Assembly: GCA_002383375.1 (NCBI GenBank)
Contig: DFYR01000023.1
Span: 27,690-38,721 of the forward strand
DNA: 11,032 bases
Direction of reading: 5' to 3'
Origin: Spirochaetaceae bacterium UBA4077
GTDB lineage: Bacteria; Spirochaetota; Spirochaetia; Treponematales; Rectinemataceae
Shown: positions 1 through 6,183 of the stretch, one piece after another
How the letters are laid out: every line of letters starts with the position of its first letter
Numbering within the stretch: position 1 is the stretch's first letter
Program-made: the position numbers and the translations under genes
Notes under the pieces: generated by a model
Seen by the model: the letters and a program-made list of their open reading frames with translations, nothing else
Database searches by the model: none
What the model was told of the DNA's origin: nothing

Positions 1-819
1 GGCAAGGCCTTCCGCAACGAGATCGTCACCAAGAACTTCATATTCCGCACCTGCGAGTTTGAGCAAATGGAGATGCAGTACTTCGTCAAGCCAGGAGAGG
101 ACGAGAAATTTTTCGATTATTGGAGAGGGCAGCGCTGGGCCTATTATGAAAAGCTGGGCGTCCGAATGGACAAGCTTCGCTGGCACCAGCACGGACCGGA
201 GGAGCTCGCCCACTACGCTAAGGACGCCTACGACATCGAGTACGAGTTCCCCATGGGCTTCAAGGAGCTTGAAGGTGTGCACAACCGCACCAACTACGAC
301 CTCACCAGGCATCAGGAGTTCTCGGGCAAGGACATGCAGTACATAGACCAGGATAACGGAAACGCCCGCTATATTCCCTACATCATCGAGACCAGCGCAG
401 GGCTGACCAGGCAGCTTCTCATGGTCCTCTGCGACGCCTACGAAGACCAGAAGGTGGCCGACAAAGGCAACGACGACGACTGGCGCACCGTTCTCCATTT
501 TCACCCCCTCCTGGCCCCGGTCACCGTGGCTGTCCTGCCCCTCATGAAGAAAGACGGGCTGGCCGAGCTGGCTAAGGACATCAGGGCGGAGCTGAAAGAG
601 GACTATTCCACCGATTATGATCAGTCCGGTGCCATAGGCAGGCGTTACCGCCGCCAGGACGAGATCGGCACTCCCTATTGCGTCACCATCGACTACCAGT
701 CCAAGGAAGACGGTACGGTCACCGTCAGGGACAGGGACAGCATGCTTCAGGACAGGGTTCCCCGCGCGTCGCTCCATGAGTACCTGCGCGGCAAGATCAA
801 GACGTACAAGAGGGTTTAG
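1..819 (+). CDS. glyQS: Glycyl-tRNA synthetase, alpha2 type, C-terminal part (5' end outside window)
   Basis: Class II aminoacyl-tRNA synthetase that charges tRNA-Gly in the cytoplasm. The reading frame is open from base 1, so the gene begins before the window; 272 residues are visible. They begin at class II motif 2 (GKAFRNEI, residues 1-8, with FRTCEFEQMEMQYF following). Class II motif 3 is at residues 130-137 (ETSAGLTR, with its ATP-binding Arg). The C-terminal anticodon-binding domain follows from about residue 160 (HPLLAPVTVAVLPL through DQSGAIGRRYRRQDEIGTP). This is the single-chain homodimeric GlyRS found in Gram-positives, spirochaetes, archaea and eukaryotes, not the alpha2beta2 GlyQ/GlyS form of E. 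coli. The downstream XdhC gene starts 3 bases after the stop, so the two are probably co-transcribed. Nothing looks damaged in the visible part. Confidence 0.95.
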   Translation, partial: GKAFRNEIVTKNFIFRTCEFEQMEMQYFVKPGEDEKFFDYWRGQRWAYYEKLGVRMDKLRWHQHGPEELAHYAKDAYDIEYEFPMGFKELEGVHNRTNYDLTRHQEFSGKDMQYIDQDNGNARYIPYIIETSAGLTRQLLMVLCDAYEDQKVADKGNDDDWRTVLHFHPLLAPVTVAVLPLMKKDGLAELAKDIRAELKEDYSTDYDQSGAIGRRYRRQDEIGTPYCVTIDYQSKEDGTVTVRDRDSMLQDRVPRASLHEYLRGKIKTYKRV

Positions 820-822
820 ACC

Positions 823-1644
823 ATGAACGAGGATGCAAAAGTCCTGGCCGAAGCCGCGGCCTTGAGCGCTCAGGGAAGGGCCTTCGCCATGGTGAGCATC
901 CTCTCCAGCTCGGGCTCTACCCCCAGAACCAGGGCCAGGCTCCTGGTCCGGGCCGATGGTGGCACCCTGGGAACGATCGGCGGGGGAGACCTTGAAGCAA
1001 AGGTCGTATCCGAAGCCCTGGGCTGTATCGCCGAGTCGAAACCCAGGCTCCTGCGCTACGAGCTTGTGGAAAACCGGGACAAGGATTCTCCCTCCATGCA
1101 GTGCGGCGGAGCCCAGGAACTCTACATTGATGTTATACCTGCCCGGCGGAGGATTCTTATCGTCGGTGCGGGCCATGTCGGACTGGCATTGGCCAGGCTG
1201 GCAGACTATCTTGGCTTTTCTGTAGAGATCGCCGACGACAGGGAAGAAACCCTCCAACGGGAGGACTTTCCTAAAGCAGCGATTTTCCATATCGATAAGG
1301 ATCTAGGCGGCCTGCTCTCCAGACTTCCGGACGATCCCAGCCGAGCCGCCGTTATCGCCACCCATTCCAGAGATAACGAGGCGCTCCGGGCGCTGCTGGG
1401 CAGGCCTTGGGCGTACCTTGGCCTGCTTGGTTCAAGACGAAAGGTCGGCAAGTTGTTGAATGAACTTAAAGCCGAGGGTTATTCAACGGAATTACTCGGA
1501 AAAATCCATGCTCCAGTCGGCCTGGATATAGGAGCTGAGACTCCAGAAGAAATTGCGGTGTCAATTCTATCAGAGCTGCTCTCGGTGCTAACGAAAACGA
1601 GAGTGCATCATCTTCGCGAAGATAGTGCGAAAGAAAAACTTTAA
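823..1644 (+). CDS. xdhC: XdhC/CoxI-family protein (molybdenum hydroxylase maturation factor)
   Basis: 273 residues with both halves of the XdhC family. The N-terminal XdhC_CoxI domain has SSSGSTPR (28-35), GTIGGGDLEAKV (50-61) and a CGG motif (94-96). The C-terminal Rossmann domain has the dinucleotide-type motif GAGHVG (115-120), GLLGSRRK (200-207) and IHAPVGLDIGAETPEEIAVSI (228-248). Known members bind or sulfurate molybdenum cofactor before its insertion into xanthine dehydrogenase-type enzymes. The ATG lies 3 bases after the glyQS stop, with an AAGAGGG Shine-Dalgarno inside the end of glyQS, so translation is probably coupled. No molybdenum hydroxylase subunit is in the window, so its client enzyme must be elsewhere. 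The last ~17 residues (TKTRVHHLREDSAKEKL) look like a poorly conserved charged tail. A linked role with purine metabolism (hypoxanthine/xanthine oxidation) is possible but only inferred. Confidence 0.85.
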   Translation: MNEDAKVLAEAAALSAQGRAFAMVSILSSSGSTPRTRARLLVRADGGTLGTIGGGDLEAKVVSEALGCIAESKPRLLRYELVENRDKDSPSMQCGGAQELYIDVIPARRRILIVGAGHVGLALARLADYLGFSVEIADDREETLQREDFPKAAIFHIDKDLGGLLSRLPDDPSRAAVIATHSRDNEALRALLGRPWAYLGLLGSRRKVGKLLNELKAEGYSTELLGKIHAPVGLDIGAETPEEIAVSILSELLSVLTKTRVHHLREDSAKEKL

Positions 1645-1647
1645 AAC

Positions 1648-1683
1648 AAAAAGGGCTGCAGGAATTTCCCGCAGCCCTTTTTT
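1648..1683. terminator. Bidirectional intrinsic terminator between xdhC and HU gene
   Basis: A perfect hairpin starts 3 bases after the xdhC stop. Its arms are AAAAAGGGCTGC (1648-1659) and GCAGCCCTTTTT (1671-1682), with an 11-base loop. The + strand arm ends in a T tract (1678-1683), and the complementary A tract gives a T tract on the - strand. It should therefore stop both the glyQS-xdhC transcript and the convergent HU transcript, whose stop codon lies just beyond it. Confidence 0.9.
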
Positions 1684-1689
1684 ACTGCC

Positions 1690-1989
1690 TTATTTTCCCA
1701 GCACCCCTTCTTTGCAGGGCTTGGAAACGGTGAACTTTACCGCCGTCTTAGCCGGGATCTTGATCGCTTCACCGGTGGCGGGATTTCTTCCGGTGCGGGC
1801 CTTGCGCTTGGCAAGTTTCAGAATGCCGAACCCGGGGAGGGTGAACTTTTTGTTTTTCTTGACTTCCTTGTAGGCCACTTCTGCGAGAGAATCGAGAAAC
1901 ACCTTCACATCCTTCTTTGTCATGCTCGTCTTCTCTGCAAGGGCGGTGACCAGCTGGGCTTTTGTCATCGCGGTTCCGTTTGTCGCCAT
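1690..1989 (-). CDS. hup: HU/IHF-family DNA-binding protein
   Basis: Small basic nucleoid protein of 99 residues (about 90 is usual). It has the N-terminal helical dimerisation part (MTKAQLVTALAEKTSMTKKD), the beta-arm signature GRNPATGEAIKIPAKTAVKF with the Asn-Pro that intercalates into DNA, and the C-terminal end FTVSKPCKEG. It bends and compacts DNA as a dimer. The start at 1989 is chosen because AAGGAG (complement of 1996-2001) lies 6 bases before it. This start gives an extra 7 residues (MATNGTA) relative to a typical HU start at Met8, which has no comparable Shine-Dalgarno. The gene is monocistronic: it diverges from tyrS and converges on xdhC with a shared terminator. HU and IHF subunits cannot be separated reliably by eye, but the proline-containing arm and the general sequence favour HU. 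Confidence 0.93.
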   Translation of the reverse strand: MATNGTAMTKAQLVTALAEKTSMTKKDVKVFLDSLAEVAYKEVKKNKKFTLPGFGILKLAKRKARTGRNPATGEAIKIPAKTAVKFTVSKPCKEGVLGK

Positions 1990-2086
1990 GTTCTTCTCCT
2001 TGGGAATGACTCTTTGAGAGGCTTATCGGAGCGTCTTCGCCCTTAGTATCGGACTAAAACCTATACCTTGAGCCTCTATCAATGTA

Positions 2087-2095
2087 ATAATAGCA
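2087..2095 (-). promoter_or_regulatory. Probable extended -10 promoter of the HU gene
   Basis: On the - strand the sequence reads TGC-TATTAT, an extended -10 element (5 of 6 matches to TATAAT, plus TGN). It is preceded by a very AT-rich tract (2104-2123, T-rich on this strand) and has no good -35 box. It would give a leader of about 90 nt for the HU mRNA. Confidence 0.45.
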
Positions 2096-2127
2096 CAGGC
2101 GTGGAAAAAAATAAAATATTATTTGCG

Positions 2128-2156
2128 TTGCTGGATGAAAATAGCCCCGATATATT
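2128..2156 (+). promoter_or_regulatory. Possible sigma70-like promoter of tyrS
   Basis: A weak -35 box TTGCTG (2128-2133) and a good -10 box TATATT (2151-2156) are separated by 17 bases. The predicted start is near 2163, giving a leader of about 45 nt. The leader is too short for a T-box or other large tRNA-sensing element, and none is seen. Confidence 0.5.
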
Positions 2157-2207
2157 GAGAAAAAATCGTCTTTACCGCTATACTGGCCCAAGAAAGCGAG
2201 GAAATTC

Positions 2208-3455
2208 ATGAACAAAGCCCTTGAAACCCTGCAAACCCGCGGTTTTATACAGCAGTGCACCGACCTGGAAGGCCTGTCCAAGCTTATGGACGAAGGACCG
2301 ATCACCCTCTACGAGGGTTGCGACCCCACCGGACCTTCTCTCCATATAGGACACATGGTTCCCTACTTTGCCATACGCCATCTTCACGAGGCTGGGCACA
2401 ACGCCATCGTTCTCATGGGCGGCGGTACAGCCCGGATCGGCGATCCTTCGGGCAAGACCACTATGCGTCAGATTATCAGCTATGAGGAGATCGACGCCAA
2501 TGCAAATCGCTTTCTGAAACAGCTGGATAGGTTTCTCAAGTTCGACGGCAAGACTCTCTACTCGGCCAACAACAAAGACTGGCTGGCCGATCTCAACTAC
2601 ATCGATTTTCTGCGGGATATCGGCAGGCACTTTTCAGTGAACCGCATGCTCTCCTTCGAGTCCTACAAGATGAGGCTGGAGACAGGCCTTTCCTTTATCG
2701 AATTCAACTATCAGCTCCTCCAGAGTTACGACTACCTCCAGCTCTACAAGCGGCACGGCTGCAGGCTCCAGGTGGGCGGCGACGACCAGTGGGGCAATAT
2801 CGTGGCAGGCATCGAACTCATCAGAAGGGTTGAGGGGGCAGAATGCTTCGGGCTCACCTTCCCCCTGGTCACCACCAGCGACGGCAAGAAGATGGGCAAG
2901 ACCGAGAAGGGCGCCCTCTTCCTCGATCCGGAGATGACCAGCCCCTACGAATTCTTCCAATATTGGAGGAACCTGTCCGATGCGGATGTGGAACGTTTCC
3001 TGCTGATGTTCACCTTCCTTCCGGTTGATGAATGCCGAAAGCTCGCCGCGGGTAAAGATTCGGCTATCAATGCCGCCAAGGAGCGACTTGCCTGGGAAGT
3101 GACGGCTATGATCCATGGAACGGAAGAGGCGGACAAGGCCCTTTCTGGAGCCAAGGCTGCTTTTAGTGGCGTTGGCGACAAGAGCGCCATGCCCACGGTC
3201 CGGTTAAGCCTGGCCAGGTTCGAGACCGGCTACGGAATACTGGACTTGTTCGTAGACGCGGGGCTGGCGGCCACCAAGAGCGAGGCGCGGCGCCTGGTGC
3301 AGCAGGGCGGGGCATTCATCTCTAATGCGAAAGGCGGGGAGCTCGAGACTATCGACGATCCGGTCTTCATGGTAGGGTCCACCAGGCTCGACCAGGATTC
3401 CGGGCTGATTCTCAGGGCCGGCAAAAAAAGATATTGCAGAGTAGTCGCGCTCTAG
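2208..3455 (+). CDS. tyrS: Tyrosyl-tRNA synthetase
   Basis: Class I synthetase that charges tRNA-Tyr; 415 residues, a usual bacterial TyrS length. The Rossmann domain has LYEGCDPTGPSLHIGHM (34-50, with HIGH at 46-49), the tyrosine-binding FNYQLLQSYDYLQLY (166-180) and VGGDDQWGNI (189-198). The KMSKS-equivalent loop is KMGKT (228-232); E. coli TyrS has KFGKT at this place. A C-terminal S4-like RNA-binding domain occupies about residues 335-375 (ARFETGYGILDLFVDAGLAATKSEARRLVQQGGAFI). GAGG lies 6 bases before the ATG. The last codons (Val-Ala-Leu-stop) are part of the first unit of a 16-bp tandem repeat array that continues beyond the gene. No hairpin-plus-T terminator is visible downstream. Confidence 0.97.
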   Translation: MNKALETLQTRGFIQQCTDLEGLSKLMDEGPITLYEGCDPTGPSLHIGHMVPYFAIRHLHEAGHNAIVLMGGGTARIGDPSGKTTMRQIISYEEIDANANRFLKQLDRFLKFDGKTLYSANNKDWLADLNYIDFLRDIGRHFSVNRMLSFESYKMRLETGLSFIEFNYQLLQSYDYLQLYKRHGCRLQVGGDDQWGNIVAGIELIRRVEGAECFGLTFPLVTTSDGKKMGKTEKGALFLDPEMTSPYEFFQYWRNLSDADVERFLLMFTFLPVDECRKLAAGKDSAINAAKERLAWEVTAMIHGTEEADKALSGAKAAFSGVGDKSAMPTVRLSLARFETGYGILDLFVDAGLAATKSEARRLVQQGGAFISNAKGGELETIDDPVFMVGSTRLDQDSGLILRAGKKRYCRVVAL

Positions 3456-3636
3456 CGCAGTTACGCTCGTGCGCGGTCGCGCTCTAGCCCAATCGCGCTC
3501 TAGCGCAGTTACGCTCGTGCGCGGTCGCGCTCTAGTAAAGTCATTCCCTAGCAAAGTTGCGTTTTATCATAGTCGCGTTTAAGTAAAGTCGCGTTTAAGT
3601 AAAGTCACGTTTAAGTAAAGTCGCGCGCTTTAGCGC
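3443..3636. repeat. Twelve-unit 16-bp tandem repeat filling the tyrS/nitroreductase convergent space
   Basis: Twelve consecutive units can be laid out with 16-bp spacing from 3443. Units 1, 4, 6 are AGTCGCGCTCTAGCGC-like; units 2 and 5 are identical (AGTTACGCTCGTGCGC); units 9 and 10 are identical (AGTCGCGTTTAAGTAA) and unit 11 differs by one base. Units 7 and 8 are the most diverged, and unit 12 (3619-3636) carries 2 extra bases. Units 1-3 and 4-6 are a higher-order 48-bp duplication with a 43-base perfect match (3445-3487 and 3493-3535). Unit 1 contains the last tyrS codons and the TAG stop (3453-3455). The array ends directly at the stop codon of the convergent nitroreductase gene (3637). 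Several units hold short self-complementary cores (GCGC-TCTA-GCGC), but no T tract typical of a terminator is present. Confidence 0.93.
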
Positions 3637-4275
3637 TCAGATAAACTCGACCAGGTTCTCCAAAGGTTGGCGAATTTTCTGCCTGATTTCCTCGTCCCTT
3701 TTGCCGAAAGCCAGGACAATGCCCGGCAGCCACTGTTGTTCATCCTTCTTAAGAAAGCGGAGCAGGGCGTCCTCGTCGAATCCCTCGATGGGGCAGGAAT
3801 CAAGGCCTATGGACGCTGCGCCCAGCATCATGAAGGATGCGGCGATATAGCTCTGTGCCCTGGCCCAGTGCTCAGTCCTGTGGACGGACTGGAGGAACTC
3901 GTGGTAGGGCTGGTAATCGGGCCTGAAGACCCCATAGCCCCCAGGAAAACGTTCGGACCTCGTCCGTATGAAGTCAGAATCGGATTCATAGCAATCGCCT
4001 TTTCGGACGAGAATCGTCACCGCAAAGCTGGAAGTATAGACAGCCTCTTGGCTAAAGCAGAGATCCCCCAGGGATTTTATGGTATCGTCGCTTGAAAAAA
4101 CCATAAAATGCCAGGGCTCCAGGCCGAAAGAAGATGGAGCGAGTCTTCCGCACTCCAGGATATATGAAATAGTATCCTTATCTGGCTTATACTCTGCAGA
4201 AAAGCGCTTGCAGGCGTACCTTCGCTCCAAAAGGCTGAGATAGTTCCCAGCCTTAGCTTTCATCGTTTCGTCCAC
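3637..4275 (-). CDS. NfsB-like nitroreductase family flavoprotein
   Basis: 212 residues of the FMN-dependent nitroreductase fold, close to the 217 of E. coli NfsB. The FMN-phosphate-binding start is RRYACKRF (18-25), followed by RLAPSSFGLEPWHFMVF (44-60) and, in the C-terminal half, YIAASFMMLGAASIGLDSCPIEGFD (143-167) with the PIEG signature. These enzymes work as dimers in the cytoplasm and reduce nitro compounds, quinones or flavins with NAD(P)H; the natural substrate cannot be read from sequence. The start is a GTG at 4275 with AAGG 8 bases upstream; an ATG four codons later (4263) is an alternative with a poorer ribosome site. It is the last gene of the nucleoside operon, 19 bases after deoD. 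No terminator follows; the 16-bp repeat array begins right after the stop. Confidence 0.88.
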   Translation of the reverse strand: MDETMKAKAGNYLSLLERRYACKRFSAEYKPDKDTISYILECGRLAPSSFGLEPWHFMVFSSDDTIKSLGDLCFSQEAVYTSSFAVTILVRKGDCYESDSDFIRTRSERFPGGYGVFRPDYQPYHEFLQSVHRTEHWARAQSYIAASFMMLGAASIGLDSCPIEGFDEDALLRFLKKDEQQWLPGIVLAFGKRDEEIRQKIRQPLENLVEFI

Positions 4276-4294
4276 GAAAGATGCCTTAGACCCC

Positions 4295-5053
4295 TCAGAC
4301 CAGGTCGAGGGCCACGTCGAACATGGAGTTGAGGGAGGTCTGGCGTTCCTGGGGGCTCATCTCCTTGCGGGAGATATTAGAATCCGAGCAGGTGAGGAGG
4401 GTGAGGGCCTTTTTACGCAGGTAGGCGGCGTTGCAGTAGAGAGCGAAGCATTCCATGTCGGTAGCGCCGCAGCCCATGGAAGCCCAGCGCTCCCAGCCTT
4501 CTTCTTCAGGCAGGGCCGAATAGAGGGAGAATACATCGGAGGAGAAGATGCCCCCCACCCAATGTCTGATCTTCCTGGTCTTGGCCGAAAAAACTGCTTT
4601 TTCTAGTAGGAGATAGTCGGCGCAGGGAGAAAAACTGCCGTTAAGCCTGTATTGATGGGCGTAATTCGAGTCGGTGGAGGCTGTCATGGCTATGACCAGG
4701 TCGCCCACGTCGATGTCGGCGATCATGCCACCGCAGGTGCCGATCCGGACGATACTCTCGACCCCGTAGAAGGCGAAGAGCTCGAAGGAATAGATACCCA
4801 TGGAGGGAGCTCCCATACCCGAGGCCATGACGCTGACCTCTTTGCCCTTCCATGTGCCGGTAAAACCGAACATATTGCGAACGCCGGTGACCTGGCGGGC
4901 ATTGGCCAGTCTGGTCTCTGCTACGTACTTGGCCCGCAAGGGATCCCCGGGCATAAGGACGAAGGGTGCGAGTTCTCCCTTTTGGGCCTGGTTATGAGGG
5001 GTGCCCGAGGAAAAGTGTTCCAGCTGACGTTTTTTCTGTACCGAATGGTCCAT
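4295..5053 (-). CDS. deoD: DeoD-type purine nucleoside phosphorylase
   Basis: Cytoplasmic enzyme that splits purine (deoxy)nucleosides with phosphate into free base and (deoxy)ribose-1-phosphate. 252 residues against about 239 for E. coli DeoD. By alignment from memory, the hexameric DeoD active site is kept: His20 of TPHNQA, phosphate-binding GDPLR (36-40), Arg59 (VRNMFGFTG), Arg103 (VRIGTCGG), Met200-Glu201 (TDMECFALY), catalytic Asp224 (CSDSN) and Arg237 (ERQTS). The residue equivalent to E. coli Ser90 is Thr106. The N terminus is about 16 residues longer than in E. coli; the start is supported by AGGAGT 5 bases before the ATG. It lies between the nucleoside transporter genes and the nitroreductase gene, which fits salvage of imported nucleosides. 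Uridine phosphorylase is a related alternative, but GDPLRAKYVAE and TPH favour DeoD. Confidence 0.92.
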   Translation of the reverse strand: MDHSVQKKRQLEHFSSGTPHNQAQKGELAPFVLMPGDPLRAKYVAETRLANARQVTGVRNMFGFTGTWKGKEVSVMASGMGAPSMGIYSFELFAFYGVESIVRIGTCGGMIADIDVGDLVIAMTASTDSNYAHQYRLNGSFSPCADYLLLEKAVFSAKTRKIRHWVGGIFSSDVFSLYSALPEEEGWERWASMGCGATDMECFALYCNAAYLRKKALTLLTCSDSNISRKEMSPQERQTSLNSMFDVALDLV

Positions 5054-5077
5054 GAGTTACTCCTAATCAATGGTTGC

Positions 5078-5099
5078 CCGGCAGAATGCAGGCTGCCGG
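5078..5099. other. Hairpin ahead of the deoD ribosome-binding site
   Basis: A perfect 7-bp inverted repeat, CCGGCAG (5078-5084) and CTGCCGG (5093-5099), with an 8-base loop. On the deoD (-) strand it ends about 14 bases before the AGGAGT Shine-Dalgarno and has no following T tract, so it is not an ordinary terminator. It could stabilise a processed deoD-nitroreductase mRNA or mark an internal leader. A loose -10-like AT-rich stretch (5101-5114) precedes it on this strand, so an internal promoter is possible but weak. Confidence 0.5.
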
Positions 5100-5133
5100 T
5101 ATAAATAACATAATCCGCCTTTCCGGGCGAGCA

Positions 5134-5328
5134 TCAACTGCTGATCCCCTCCTATGGGCTTTCCCGAAGCCGGGGGCTGCCTTCTCAGCTTCCCCCCAGC
5201 TCATAAGGCTGCCGTGAAGCCCTGAGTAGACATCAGCTTCCGCCCCGCTCATAAGGCTACCGTGAAGCCCAGAGTAGACATCAGCTTCCCCCCCGCTCAT
5301 AAGGCTGCCCTGAAGCCCTGGGTGCATA
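5134..5328. repeat. 48-bp tandem repeats derived from the 3' end of the second permease gene
   Basis: Three 48-bp copies lie at 5185-5232, 5233-5280 and 5281-5328. Copies 1 and 2 differ at 4 positions, copies 1 and 3 at 6, copies 2 and 3 at 8. A decayed copy of about 51 bp lies at 5134-5184. Copy 3 is the real end of the permease gene: on the - strand it encodes the last 15 residues (ending QPYERGGS) and its TGA. Read in the same frame, copies 2 and 1 still show PYERGGS-stop and QPYELGGS-stop, though copy 2 has a TAG inside. The array fills most of the 227-bp gap between the permease and deoD genes. Confidence 0.93.
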
Positions 5329-6183
5329 ATCCCTTCCCGAGAAGAGCACTAAGGTAATAAGGGTGATTATGTAGGGAAGAATGCTGAAAAATTCCGAAGG
5401 AAGGAAGCGGAGACTTTCAATATTGACCATATAGATGGCCAGGGCTACGGCGGTACCGAAAAGAAGGGAGGCGCCCGCAACCCCCTTGGGCAGCCAGCGG
5501 CCGAATGAAACGGCCGCCAAGGCGATAAAGCCCGCACCATTTATGGTATTCACCGTGTATTGGATCGTCTGGGTGAGCACGAGACATGCGCCGGCGACGC
5601 CAGCCAGGAAGCCTGAGGCCAGGACGGCGATATAGCGCATCCTGCGCACGTCTATGCCGGCAGAGGCGGCCGCCTGGGGATGTTCTCCGCAGGCGCGCAG
5701 CCTGAGGCCGAAGGGTCTTCTATAGAGTATGTACCAGGCGAGCAGCACAATGCCCAGCGCTATCCAGGCAGTGGGATAGATCCCCGCAAAGCCAGGCATC
5801 ATGCCCAGCTTGAAGGGCTGGGTTCTCTCCATCTTGAAGATAACCTGGGCGAGGAAGATCGTCCCTCCCGTCGCCAGAAGGTTGATTCCGGTTCCCGAGA
5901 TAACCTGGTTGGCGTTGAGGGAGATAGAGGCGTAGGCGTGTATAAGGGATACCACGAGCCCGGTAAGACCACCTGCGATAATCGCTATCCATACGGACAT
6001 GGGAGTCGATGATTCGATGAGGACGTGGACAGTCGCCGCCGTAAAGGCTCCTATGCCCATTAGGCCTTCCAGGGCTATGTTGACCACACCTGCTTTTTCG
6101 CAAATCATGCCGCCCACCGCGGAGATCAGTATGGGTGAGACAATCATGAGTATCGAGGGAATCATTCGGATCAGGTCATTCAT
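5281..6183 (-). CDS. nupQ: Nucleoside ABC transporter permease 2 (BPD_transp_2 family, NupQ-like)
   Basis: 300-residue inner-membrane permease made almost wholly of hydrophobic segments. Family signatures are EKAGVVNIALEGLMGIGAF (29-47) and, as the cytoplasmic ATPase-contacting loop, RRPFGLRLRACGEHPQAAAS (155-174) followed by AGIDVRRMRY. It pairs with the NupP-like permease to form the channel of the importer. The ATG overlaps the previous gene's end by 8 bases and has AAGGAG 7 bases upstream, so translation is coupled. The C-terminal APRASGQPYERGGS resembles the usual short hydrophilic end of such permeases (PYE-type), so the gene is complete. Its last 16 codons including the stop are the source of the downstream 48-bp tandem copies. 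Confidence 0.9.
   Translation of the reverse strand: MNDLIRMIPSILMIVSPILISAVGGMICEKAGVVNIALEGLMGIGAFTAATVHVLIESSTPMSVWIAIIAGGLTGLVVSLIHAYASISLNANQVISGTGINLLATGGTIFLAQVIFKMERTQPFKLGMMPGFAGIYPTAWIALGIVLLAWYILYRRPFGLRLRACGEHPQAAASAGIDVRRMRYIAVLASGFLAGVAGACLVLTQTIQYTVNTINGAGFIALAAVSFGRWLPKGVAGASLLFGTAVALAIYMVNIESLRFLPSEFFSILPYIITLITLVLFSGRDYAPRASGQPYERGGS

Noticed and set aside
2041..2207. T-box or other tRNA-sensing leader upstream of tyrS
   Set aside because: The leader is about 45 nt, with no T-box consensus or terminator/antiterminator pair.
2178..3116. Two long - strand open frames (150 and 160 codons) opposite tyrS
   Set aside because: They are shadows of the GC-rich tyrS codons, without plausible starts or domain motifs.
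3204..3554. 116-codon - strand frame with the repeated peptide ARPRTSVTALERD
   Set aside because: The peptide repeat only reflects the 48-bp duplication in the DNA array (48 is a multiple of three); the rest is antisense to tyrS.
3443..3636. CRISPR array
   Set aside because: The units are contiguous 16-bp tandem repeats without unique spacers, and no cas genes are near.
3456..3636. Intrinsic terminator for tyrS
   Set aside because: Short GCGC-type stems exist in the repeat units, but no T tract follows in either direction.
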